NCBI RefSeq assembly: GCF_004634245.1
Contig: NZ_SJTF01000004.1
Coordinates: forward strand, 124,001-188,000
Reading direction: 5' to 3'
DNA length: 64,000 nucleotides
From: Flavobacterium foetidum
GTDB lineage: Bacteria > Bacteroidota > Bacteroidia > Flavobacteriales > Flavobacteriaceae
Under the pieces are notes generated by a model that was given only the letters and a program-made list of their open reading frames with translations, had not been told where the DNA came from and did not search any database. This document shows, piece by piece, positions 17,582 through 24,895 of the stretch. Position 1 is the first letter of the stretch; each line of letters begins with the position of its first letter. Position numbers and translations under genes: made by a program.

Positions 17582-18259
17582 TCAGTCTTTAATTCTGAAA
17601 CGAATATACGTAATTGCCTTGTTAATTTCTAAATATTGTTTTTCATAAAAAGTCTGAATCGAAGTTACCACTTCAGGACTGCCTTCATTTTTGTACACAT
17701 TATGGTTTGCATACAATACTTCGTGGCCTTCTCCATGCAGTAATCCGAGGGTATAGCCGTGCATAAATTCGCTGTCGGTTTTAAGATTGACAACACCGTC
17801 TTTTTTCAGGATTTTTTTGTAGAGTTTCAAAAACTCAGAATTCGTCATTCTGTGTTTTGTTCTTTTGTATTTGATTTGCGGATCTGGAAAAGTAATCCAA
17901 ATCTCGTCTACTTCACCTTCGGCAAAAATATGATTGATCAGTTCGATTTGAGTGCGCACAAAAGCTACATTATGAAGACCGTTTTCAACAGCAGTTTTAG
18001 CACCACGCCAGAAACGGGCACCTTTAATATCTATTCCGATAAAATTTTTATCTGGGTATCTTTCAGCCAATCCAACAGAATATTCTCCTTTACCACATCC
18101 TAATTCTAAAACTAATGGATTGTCATTTTTAAAGAAATCAGAATTCCATTTTCCTTTTAAAGGCATTAAATCTCCCACCACCTCTTCTCTGGTTGGCTGA
18201 AAAACGTTTTGAAATGTCTCGTTCTCTCTGAATCTTTTTAGTTTGTTTTTACTTCCCAC
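17582..18259 (-). CDS. trmB: tRNA (guanine-46-N7)-methyltransferase
   Basis: 225 residues, typical length. The SAM-binding motif is VLELGCGKGEYSVGLAERYP, followed by FIGIDIKGARFWRGAKTA. The catalytic region reads WITFPDPQIKYKRTKHRMTN, the conserved TrmB block, and the C-terminal VVTSIQTFYEKQYL closes the fold. It methylates G46 in the variable loop of tRNAs in the cytoplasm. A TAATTTTG box (18277-18284, minus strand) lies just upstream. The lysE-like gene follows downstream. Confidence 0.96.
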   Translation of the reverse strand: MGSKNKLKRFRENETFQNVFQPTREEVVGDLMPLKGKWNSDFFKNDNPLVLELGCGKGEYSVGLAERYPDKNFIGIDIKGARFWRGAKTAVENGLHNVAFVRTQIELINHIFAEGEVDEIWITFPDPQIKYKRTKHRMTNSEFLKLYKKILKKDGVVNLKTDSEFMHGYTLGLLHGEGHEVLYANHNVYKNEGSPEVVTSIQTFYEKQYLEINKAITYIRFRIKD

Positions 18260-18330
18260 TTTATAAAAATTTTGGGCAAAATTAAGGAATATAAACGAAT
18301 GATATAGCGTAAACGGGTTTTAAATGTTGT

Positions 18331-18436
18331 CGCCACGAATTACACGAATTTTCACTAATTATTTTTTTTACATAGCAGCTTTGCCACTATGCCTAACATA
18401 ATTATAAATTAGTGAAAATTATTGTAATTCGTGGCG
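18331..18436. repeat. Intergenic inverted repeat of the GCCACGAATT type
   Basis: CGCCACGAATTACACGAATT at 18331 and its near complement ending GTAATTCGTGGCG at 18436 form long arms (about 30 bases, with TTTTCACTAATT / AATTAGTGAAAA). A related copy (GCCACAAATTTCAC) is at 29472-29580. Confidence 0.85.
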
Positions 18437-18452
18437 AAAAAAAAAAATATTT

Positions 18453-19835
18453 TTAACCGTAATGTGGCTCTGTAATTGGTTTTAATTTCGGATCTAAAGT
18501 TTCGTCGTGTTGCGACAAATCCAATCCGATATGTTCTGATTCTTCTGAAACTCGAAGTGGAATAATGAAATTAGTTACTTTGAATAAGAAATAAGCTCCG
18601 AAGAAAGTAAAAATAGACACTAAAACCAACGCCATCATATGGTGTCCGAATACGCTCCAGCCTCCGTGAAGCAAACTTGCATTTTCGCCATGAGCAAAAA
18701 CAGCAGTCAGAATCATTCCCATGATTCCGCCTACGCCATGACAGGCAAATACATCAAGAGTATCGTCAAATTTCTTAGAAAAACGACAGTTTACAGCCGA
18801 ATTAGAAACCAAAGCCGTTATAAATCCGAAGAACATACTTTCTGGAACCGATACAAATCCTGCAGCAGGCGTAATCGCAACCAGACCAACCACAGCACCA
18901 ATACAAGCGCCAAGAGCAGAAACTTTTCTACCGTTCATTCGATCAAAGAAAATCCAAGTCAACATGGCTGCTGCCGATGAAGTCGTTGTGGTAGCAAAAG
19001 CCATAGCCGCAGTTCCGTTGGCAGCAAGAGCAGATCCGGCATTAAAGCCGAACCAGCCAAACCAAAGCATTCCAGTTCCTAATAATACAAACGGGATATT
19101 GGTGGGAATATGCTGGCTGTTTTTTCTTTTTCCTAAAACAATAACTCCGGCCAAAGCTGCAAAACCAGAACTCATATGCACTACAGTTCCTCCAGCAAAA
19201 TCTTTAACGCCAAAATAACTTCCTAAAACTCCTGTTGGGTACCAAACTGCGTGGCATAAAGGAGCATAAATAAATATCGTAAATAAACTGATGAAAACCA
19301 GGTAAGAGATAAAACGCACGCGTTCTGCAAAAGAACCCGTAATAATTGCCGGGCAGATTATGGCAAATTTCATTTGAAACAAAGCAAAAAGCATAAACGG
19401 AATCGTGTTTGCCAATTGTTTATGAGGCAAAACGCCCACATAATCCATAAAAGCAAAAGTAGTCGGATTTCCAAAAAAGCTGTAAAAATGATCGCCTGAA
19501 CCAAAACCTACAGGCTCACCAAAAGCGAGACTAAAAGCTACAACGGCCCATAAAAGCGTAACAACACCCAAGCAGATAAAACTTTGCAACATGGTCGAGA
19601 TCACATTTTTTCGGCCCACCATTCCGCCGTAAAAGAAAGATAATCCAGGAGTCATAATTAAAACAAGACAACTTGAAGTAAGCATCCAGGCAACATCGGC
19701 AGGAACTATATTGTCTGTTGTTCCAAATTCTGATAGAACATAACTATTTTCTGTTATTGTCGGCCAAAATGCACCTACTGTACATACGACACTAATCATA
19801 ATAAAGGAAATAATCCAGCGTTTTTCTATTTTCAT
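18453..19835 (-). CDS. amt: Ammonium transporter
   Basis: 460 residues with an N-terminal hydrophobic segment and 11 membrane helices. Family motifs are GLSFFYGGMVGRKNV near residue 64 and GGTVVHMSSGFAALAG. The pore histidines appear as His 220 (VVHMSSG) and His 366 (FACHGVGG). The Amt signature also includes WFGWFGFNAGSALAANG. It conducts ammonium or ammonia across the inner membrane. No PII (glnK) gene adjoins it, unlike many amt loci, so its control must be elsewhere in the genome. TAACTTTG on the minus strand (19874-19881) may be the -7 box. Confidence 0.96.
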   Translation of the reverse strand: MKIEKRWIISFIMISVVCTVGAFWPTITENSYVLSEFGTTDNIVPADVAWMLTSSCLVLIMTPGLSFFYGGMVGRKNVISTMLQSFICLGVVTLLWAVVAFSLAFGEPVGFGSGDHFYSFFGNPTTFAFMDYVGVLPHKQLANTIPFMLFALFQMKFAIICPAIITGSFAERVRFISYLVFISLFTIFIYAPLCHAVWYPTGVLGSYFGVKDFAGGTVVHMSSGFAALAGVIVLGKRKNSQHIPTNIPFVLLGTGMLWFGWFGFNAGSALAANGTAAMAFATTTTSSAAAMLTWIFFDRMNGRKVSALGACIGAVVGLVAITPAAGFVSVPESMFFGFITALVSNSAVNCRFSKKFDDTLDVFACHGVGGIMGMILTAVFAHGENASLLHGGWSVFGHHMMALVLVSIFTFFGAYFLFKVTNFIIPLRVSEESEHIGLDLSQHDETLDPKLKPITEPHYG

Positions 19836-19960
19836 TTTTAAAATACTTTGTTTAACCCTATTTTTTTTGGGGTCAAAGTTAAAAAAAAATAAAGATTCTT
19901 GTTTTGAAGGCTATAAAATTAGAGGCTTATCTTTTATTTTGACAAAATACACAAAAGTAA

Positions 19961-20007
19961 AGCGCTTTTTTTGAAGGTTTCCTATTTTGAACTTCAAAAA
20001 AAGCGCT
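19961..20007 (-). terminator. Perfect 16-bp hairpin, probable terminator
   Basis: AGCGCTTTTTTTGAAG (19961-19976) and CTTCAAAAAAAGCGCT (19992-20007) are exact complements with a 15-nt loop. It follows the stop of the NTF2-like gene on the minus strand, upstream of amt, and would separate the two transcripts. The T tract after the stem is weak. Confidence 0.55.
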
Positions 20008-20097
20008 CTTTTTGTCGAATATATTAAAATTAATACAGCAGTTGCTTACCTAAAACACTAGAAAAGTTATGTTTATAAGAATAAAACTCAAAAATGT

Positions 20098-20586
20098 TTA
20101 TTTTTTCTGAAGCTTCGAAATCAAAACGTCTTCGATTGGCGCTTTTATTTTGGTTACAGCATCAACCTCATCATTCGGAATCGTCATTGACAAAACATAA
20201 TGCTGGATTTTCCATTCCTTACCTATCTTAACCAAAACGCCAGAACCGCGACAGATCTTCATTTGTGTATCTAATAATTCATCAAACCAAGCAATTTTTC
20301 CCGATTTGTCAAAAAAGACATGACGTTCTAAAGCTTTAAAATTCCAAGTTGTTCCTTTGTCAAAATAAGGTTTTGCCCAAACAGAGAATTCTTTTTTTGT
20401 CCAATTTTCAGTAGCATCCGTTCCAATGTAGATTGCATCATCGGCTAAAACATTAAAATAAGCATCAAATTTTACATCGCCTGCCGCCTTGTGCCAAGCA
20501 TCTAAAATTTGATTGATTTTGTCTTTGTCGGTTTGAGCGTTTGCCAACGAAACGGTCAACAAAAGAAATAAGATTGTTTTTTTCAT
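20098..20586 (-). CDS. Secreted NTF2-like (SnoaL/DUF4440-type) protein
   Basis: 162 residues with a signal peptide (MKKTILFLLLTVSLANAQ). The mature part is an NTF2-like cone fold: INQILDAWHKAAGDVKFDAY, FNVLADDAIYIGTDATENW, WFDELLDTQMKICRGSGVLV and KEWKIQHYVLSMTIPND. This resembles SnoaL-like proteins of Bacteroidota annotated as nuclear transport factor 2 family. Location is probably periplasmic. Ligand or enzymatic activity is unknown. It is monocistronic. Confidence 0.8.
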   Translation of the reverse strand: MKKTILFLLLTVSLANAQTDKDKINQILDAWHKAAGDVKFDAYFNVLADDAIYIGTDATENWTKKEFSVWAKPYFDKGTTWNFKALERHVFFDKSGKIAWFDELLDTQMKICRGSGVLVKIGKEWKIQHYVLSMTIPNDEVDAVTKIKAPIEDVLISKLQKK

Positions 20587-20832
20587 GAGAGATTTTATTT
20601 GACTTTAAAGGTATAAATTTTTTTAAACCATGTAAGTGATATAAGAAAATGGAAGTTTTTTTACTATAATACTCACGATGGTAAACGTGTTGTTTCAAGG
20701 ATGACATAAATTGCTGATAGTCTCTATGGATTTCGAAATCAAAACAATTTAAAAATCATGCCTTTAATTATCATTAACATTCCTCATGTCATTTAATCGC
20801 TCAAAAACTATTATATTTGATTTTCAATAAAA

Positions 20833-21507
20833 ATGCCATCCCCCATGAATCCAAAACTACTTATAAGTTCGCTCGCTATAACCTCTCTATTATTTATTTC
20901 CTGCAAAAAGGAATTAGAACCTCAGGAAACTACTGCCAATTCTGAATTGATTAGGCTTGGTTTAGCAAAAGACACTTCTAAAACTCAGACTCCTGCAGTT
21001 GCTGCACAAACGCAAACTGCCAATCCTAATACGGTTTTGAGTGATACAAAAGGAATAAATCCTGCACACGGACAGCCAGGACATCGTTGCGATATTGCAG
21101 TTGGAGCACCATTAAATTCTGCGCCACAGCAGGGACAAGTTGTCGCGGCACAGCAAGGACAGACCGTTCAGGTAAATCCGAAACAAACGCAAGTCGTAAC
21201 TACCACACCAGTTAAAACTGCCAAAGGCATGAATCCGCCTCACGGACAGCCTGGCCATAGATGTGATATTCCTGTTGGTGCGCCCTTAAATTCTCCTGCT
21301 GCCAAAACGACTGCAACAACAACCAATACAGCACAAAACGGAACGGTTAGCCAGAATTTTACTGTTACTCCTCCGGCATCAAATCCGGTTCCTGCTTTAT
21401 TGAGTACAGAAGGACAAACGACAGTTGCAGAAGGCATGAATCCCGCACACGGACAACCGGGACACCGATGCGATATCGCAGTTGGGGCACCGTTGCCAAA
21501 ATCTTAA
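20833..21507 (+). CDS. Lipoprotein with three HGQPGHRCD repeats
   Basis: 224 residues from the ATG at 20833; a second ATG at 20845 (MNPKLLISSL) is equally possible. The lipobox is LLFISCKK (Cys 24). Three copies of a 22-23 residue unit, G(I/M)NPxHGQPGHRCDI followed by xVGAPL, lie at about 74-96, 131-153 and 200-222. Low-complexity Gln/Thr/Ala/Pro linkers separate them. Each unit holds two His and one Cys, suggesting metal or haem binding, but no characterised family is known to me. It should be membrane-anchored outside the cytoplasm. No operon partner. Confidence 0.75.
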   Translation: MPSPMNPKLLISSLAITSLLFISCKKELEPQETTANSELIRLGLAKDTSKTQTPAVAAQTQTANPNTVLSDTKGINPAHGQPGHRCDIAVGAPLNSAPQQGQVVAAQQGQTVQVNPKQTQVVTTTPVKTAKGMNPPHGQPGHRCDIPVGAPLNSPAAKTTATTTNTAQNGTVSQNFTVTPPASNPVPALLSTEGQTTVAEGMNPAHGQPGHRCDIAVGAPLPKS

Positions 21508-21522
21508 AAATACGAACAAAGA

Positions 21523-21669
21523 AACCATATAAGTTATAGAAGTAATTTAAGTTTTGCTTTTCAGCGCTACTTAGTAAACTTATATAATTTATATGGTTTG
21601 TTATTTAAAGAAATTAAGCCTCTACGCTTTTCAGCACTTTTTAATATGGACTTATATAACTTATATGGT
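21523..21669. repeat. Intergenic repeat of the ACCATATAAG type
   Basis: AACCATATAAGTTATA at 21523 faces TATAATTTATATGGTTT ending at 21599. A further half copy (CTTATATAACTTATATGG) ends at 21669. The words CTTTTCAGC(G/A)C occur in both halves. A second element with the same ends is at 61309-61414. Confidence 0.8.
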
Positions 21670-21677
21670 CAAAACAA

Positions 21678-21992
21678 TTAGTGTGCTTTTATTTTCTCGA
21701 AAGTAGAAGTCAACGATTTTTTTGCTTTTGCCAAAGCACCGCTAAATGCTTTTTCAAGAGTTTCGGCGTGTTCTGTAACAGTGATGGGCTGTAATTTAAC
21801 AGGACGAACCTCGATTACGCATTTTTTGTCATGCAAGCCGAATTTCTCTCCATTTTCGTCTCCAAAATGAATTTCTACGCGAGTAATTTTATCCTGAAAA
21901 CGTTCTAAGCTTTTCTCTGTTTCTGCAGCAAAATAGCTTTCTAATCTTGCACTTCCTTCAATGTTTTTGTCGGTGTTGATTTGTACTTTCAT
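21678..21992 (-). CDS. Short HPF/RaiA family ribosome-associated protein
   Basis: 104 residues, the short type of hibernation promoting factor, lacking the long C-terminal dimerisation domain. Motifs: MKVQINTDKNIEGSARLESY, RVEIHFGDENGEKF, CVIEVRPVKLQPITVTEHAE, and a basic helix AFSGALAKAKKSLTSTFEK. Members bind the 30S decoding region and promote resting ribosomes. Assignment rests on the beta-alpha pattern and length. It is monocistronic with a recognisable promoter. Confidence 0.85.
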   Translation of the reverse strand: MKVQINTDKNIEGSARLESYFAAETEKSLERFQDKITRVEIHFGDENGEKFGLHDKKCVIEVRPVKLQPITVTEHAETLEKAFSGALAKAKKSLTSTFEKIKAH

Positions 21993-22019
21993 AACGCATA
22001 ATATTTAATGATTCATTCT

Positions 22020-22050
22020 CAAACTTATTTATTTTGAAATAAAAAGACAA
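22020..22050 (-). promoter_or_regulatory. Promoter of the HPF-like gene
   Basis: On the minus strand TTG (22048-22050), a 20-nt spacer and TAAGTTTG (22020-22027) fit the Bacteroidota consensus about 28 bases before the start codon. Confidence 0.5.
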
Positions 22051-22095
22051 GTGAGTTAAGGAAATATTATGAAAAAAAATCACTCCTATTTCTTA

Positions 22096-22542
22096 CTATT
22101 CCCATGAAGGCGGAATTTTCGATAATTGCTTTGTCCTAAGATTGATTGCGTTTAGAATTTCCATTACACAAGAACCGAGATTTTTCTTGATATCATTGCT
22201 CCAAAAACGCAGGACTTTCCAATTATGCGCCTCTAAATAGGCATTTACTTCGAGATCTCGTTGCATATTTCGCTCGATTTTTTTTATCCAGTATTCCGAA
22301 TTGGTTTTGGGCTTTTTGCTGGTTTTCCAATCTTTTCCGTGGAAGAATTCCCCATCGACAAAAATGGCTATTTTAAGATTACTAAATGTCAGGTCCGGAC
22401 AGCCAAAAACCTTTTTATTGTTTTTCCGATACCGCAACCCAATATGCCATAGCGCTTTTGCCAAACGAACTTCGTCTTTGGTATTTTTGCCACGAATCAT
22501 GCTCATGACTTTGGATCGTTGCTCGGGGGTAAAACAGTCCAT
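22096..22542 (-). CDS. vsr: Very short patch repair endonuclease
   Basis: 148 residues. Motifs match Vsr: RSKVMSMIRGKNTKDEVRLA, LRYRKN, GCPDLTF with the catalytic Asp 50, FVDGEFFHGKDW, and an end segment WKVLRFWSNDI. Vsr nicks 5' of T:G mismatches that arise when 5-methylcytosine deaminates, and so accompanies cytosine methyltransferases. Here the methyltransferase and a GHKL-nuclease gene lie upstream on the same strand, separated by 502 bases. A perfect 10-bp inverted repeat lies just before the start and may form a leader hairpin or operator. Confidence 0.93.
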   Translation of the reverse strand: MDCFTPEQRSKVMSMIRGKNTKDEVRLAKALWHIGLRYRKNNKKVFGCPDLTFSNLKIAIFVDGEFFHGKDWKTSKKPKTNSEYWIKKIERNMQRDLEVNAYLEAHNWKVLRFWSNDIKKNLGSCVMEILNAINLRTKQLSKIPPSWE

Positions 22543-22550
22543 GGAAATTT

Positions 22551-22579
22551 AATTATTAAACCTTTGAAATTTAATAATT
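22551..22579. promoter_or_regulatory. Perfect inverted repeat in the vsr leader
   Basis: AATTATTAAA (22551-22560) and TTTAATAATT (22570-22579) with a 9-nt gap, starting 9 bases before the vsr start codon. It could be an operator or an mRNA hairpin that limits translation. Confidence 0.4.
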
Positions 22580-22707
22580 AGTGGTATTTATTGGTTACAG
22601 ATTGTTTGGGTAAAGTTATATTATTTTGGCGTTGGTTTTGTTGGAAATTGTGGTTAAATGGTTTCTTTTTGAAAGAATCTAATTAAGGTAGACTGAATTC
22701 TTCAACA

Positions 22708-22831
22708 GTTCAATTCACTCCAAAAGCGATTAGACAAGTAAATTATATTCTTGCTTTAAACTGCATGAGAGATTCCAAGTTGGTTGAATCGATTGGCTGA
22801 GATATTTAATCCTTATTTGGAGGTTGAATAG
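22708..22831 (+). pseudogene. Decayed gene fragment between vsr and the ATPase gene
   Basis: In one frame the plus strand reads VQFTPKAIRQVNYILALN followed by CMRDSKL. After a one-base shift it continues LNRLAEIFNPYLEVE to a TAG stop. The shift joins two stretches of protein-like composition, and an intrinsic terminator follows 10 bases later, as expected at the end of a real gene. No start codon is intact upstream. I do not recognise the family; the length and ending would suit a small regulator. Confidence 0.35.
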
Positions 22832-22841
22832 AAAAATTAGG

Positions 22842-22872
22842 AAAAGCCACTGTAGAGTTAGTAGCTTTTTTA
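22842..22872 (+). terminator. Terminator after the decayed gene
   Basis: AAAAGCCACT and AGTAGCTTTTTT pair with one mismatch around GTAGAGTT. It implies that a plus-strand transcript ends here. Confidence 0.55.
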
Positions 22873-23044
22873 TTTTTATGGATAGATTGTGAATTCAATA
22901 TTATTTGATTTAGCCACTAATACGTTTTTTTGTATTCATAAGTAGAATATTTTTCGTAATTTTCAAATACTACTTTTGAATACTTAAGAGACTCCAAAAT
23001 AAATTCGAAACCATTCAAGTGTGAGTTTGTTGTTCAATTTTTTT

Positions 23045-24895
23045 TTATAAATATTGATTATATGTATCTATAAATTCTTTATGGTATTCTTTAGATTGTT
23101 CTAATAATTCTCTATATGTTTTTACGAACACTTCTCCAGACGAGGCATAAGTCTTTTCTTTAGTTTTAAAAAGATTATCATCTGATTTTTCGCCACCGAC
23201 AACATAGCATACAACTTTTGAAAAACCACTTGTAGATGCATATTTATGATGCAAAAATGCCCCGTATTCATAGGCTTGTTCTAATGCATCTTTGTTAACT
23301 TTAAAATTACTTCTTTTAATTTCTATTACATATAAAATTTCACCTAAAGCATTACTGCATAGGAAATCAATTCTTCGATCTTTTATATCAAGTTTATCAT
23401 CAGGGTAAGTTTCTTTTAGAAGTTTGGTATATGTCACTTCATCTCTAAATTCTAAAATTCGAGGGTCTAGAAGCCATGAGAATTTTTTAAGAAAATTATG
23501 AAGGGTTGGCACCTCTCTAGTATTTGTATTAATGTAATCTTCAAATTGTTTAATAACTTCTATTCTCGCAAATGCTAAATCTCTATACTGCTTTGCCTCA
23601 ATAGATTTCCAATCATCCATTAATTTTAATAGAACAGGAATGTCTTCTGGTCTCGATACATCGGCTATTTTAGATGCATAATCTTTAAAAGTTTTATTGT
23701 CAAACTTATCTATAATGTTTCCAATAATTTCACTTGATTCTTCTACATCAATATTAGAGTTTTCTAAAATTGGATTGATTATTTTATCACTTAATTCTCT
23801 TTCATAGGTTGGTAAAGAATCACGCCATGTTCTAATATCAAGTAATTTAGAATCTCGTATAGTGTCATTCTTAAGTTCACTTCTTTTAGTTTTCCATTCG
23901 TTTCCAATTTTTCTAATAACTGTTTGAAGATATTCCTGTAATTCTCTTGTTTTGTCATTTTCCCAATTTAAGGAATGTCTATCTGTAGAGATTACATCAT
24001 CATCAAAGTTGTCAATAAAATCAACTTCAAGATAACCTGTAACATAACTATGAAATTGGTCATTATCTCTTAGTCCATAGAAACTTGCATTATTTACAAT
24101 TTTTCCTCGAGATGTCAGATATATTCCTGTCATATCTGTATCTTTTACAGGTGTTTCAGTAGTAAAAATCTTCCCTTTTACATCCGGCCAATATTCATAA
24201 AATTCGTTATATTTTTTGTCTGGAAAGAGCCATTCAAATTGTTGTTTTAAACCATTAAATTTTAATTCATTGGTAATCTCAATATTTGGTTTGTCCTTTT
24301 CTATTAATGAAACTTTCATTTCATCAAAAATCAAAAACTTTTTAGACAAGCTAATTGAAATGTTTTTTAATTCAAAAGGCGCTTTTCTTCTAATTTTTTT
24401 CAATTTGATTGTTGTTCCTCTTCTTTCTGATGTTACCGTATTTTTTGCAATTAATAATTCAGGAGAATAAATGCCTCCTTTACTATTTTTAACTTTTTCA
24501 ATATCCATGCAAAAATGATTTTTCATTCCATCTTTAATAGATATTACTTCGACAATATTGCAAATGCCAAAAACAGATAACTTACCAAGTCCCTTCTTGC
24601 CAATAAATTTACGACCTTTATCACTTTGTTTTTCTGAAATTTCGACTCTTCTATTTCTTCCGATAACAAGGTACTTTTCATTCAATTCATCAAATGTCAT
24701 TCCTGTTCCATCGTCAGTATAAATAATTTCTTTATCAGGATTATTGTCAATAAATTCAATTGTTACCTTTTCAGCATCAGCATCCCATGAGTTAGACACT
24801 AATTCAGATAATACACTAGGAAGTTGAGAATATAAAGAAATTCCTAAATGTTCTATTGTGTTTGGATCAAATTTTAAAATTAGATTGTCTGACAT
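23045..24895 (-). CDS. GHKL ATPase fused to a PD-(D/E)XK nuclease domain (MORC/MutL-like, restriction-associated)
   Basis: 616 residues. The N-terminal GHKL ATPase has the N box ELVSNSWDADA (31-41), the G1 box DDGTGM (61-66) and the G2 loop GKKGLGKLS (about 99-107), followed by a transducer-like region to about 345. The C-terminal part carries FLKKFSWLLDPRI, then DRRIDFLC and YVIEIKR with Asp 510, Glu 525 and Lys 527, a PD-(D/E)XK active site like that of DUF4263/Shedu nucleases. It overlaps the methyltransferase gene by 16 bases, so it is translationally coupled. GHKL ATPases beside cytosine methyltransferases and Vsr were described as MutL/MORC-like restriction components (Iyer and colleagues, 2008). 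It is probably the cleaving subunit; that role is inferred. Confidence 0.82.
   Translation of the reverse strand: MSDNLILKFDPNTIEHLGISLYSQLPSVLSELVSNSWDADAEKVTIEFIDNNPDKEIIYTDDGTGMTFDELNEKYLVIGRNRRVEISEKQSDKGRKFIGKKGLGKLSVFGICNIVEVISIKDGMKNHFCMDIEKVKNSKGGIYSPELLIAKNTVTSERRGTTIKLKKIRRKAPFELKNISISLSKKFLIFDEMKVSLIEKDKPNIEITNELKFNGLKQQFEWLFPDKKYNEFYEYWPDVKGKIFTTETPVKDTDMTGIYLTSRGKIVNNASFYGLRDNDQFHSYVTGYLEVDFIDNFDDDVISTDRHSLNWENDKTRELQEYLQTVIRKIGNEWKTKRSELKNDTIRDSKLLDIRTWRDSLPTYERELSDKIINPILENSNIDVEESSEIIGNIIDKFDNKTFKDYASKIADVSRPEDIPVLLKLMDDWKSIEAKQYRDLAFARIEVIKQFEDYINTNTREVPTLHNFLKKFSWLLDPRILEFRDEVTYTKLLKETYPDDKLDIKDRRIDFLCSNALGEILYVIEIKRSNFKVNKDALEQAYEYGAFLHHKYASTSGFSKVVCYVVGGEKSDDNLFKTKEKTYASSGEVFVKTYRELLEQSKEYHKEFIDTYNQYL

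Larger units (their letters stand above)
22543..23044. other. Spacer within the methyltransferase-Vsr locus
   Basis: 502 bases with no intact gene. It holds the vsr-proximal palindrome, the decayed plus-strand fragment with its terminator, and AT-rich sequence without recognisable signals from about 22880 to 23044. Confidence 0.5.

Noticed and set aside
18453..20097. glnK-amtB operon
   Set aside because: No PII-like gene lies on either side of the ammonium transporter; the upstream gene is a secreted NTF2-like protein separated by a hairpin.
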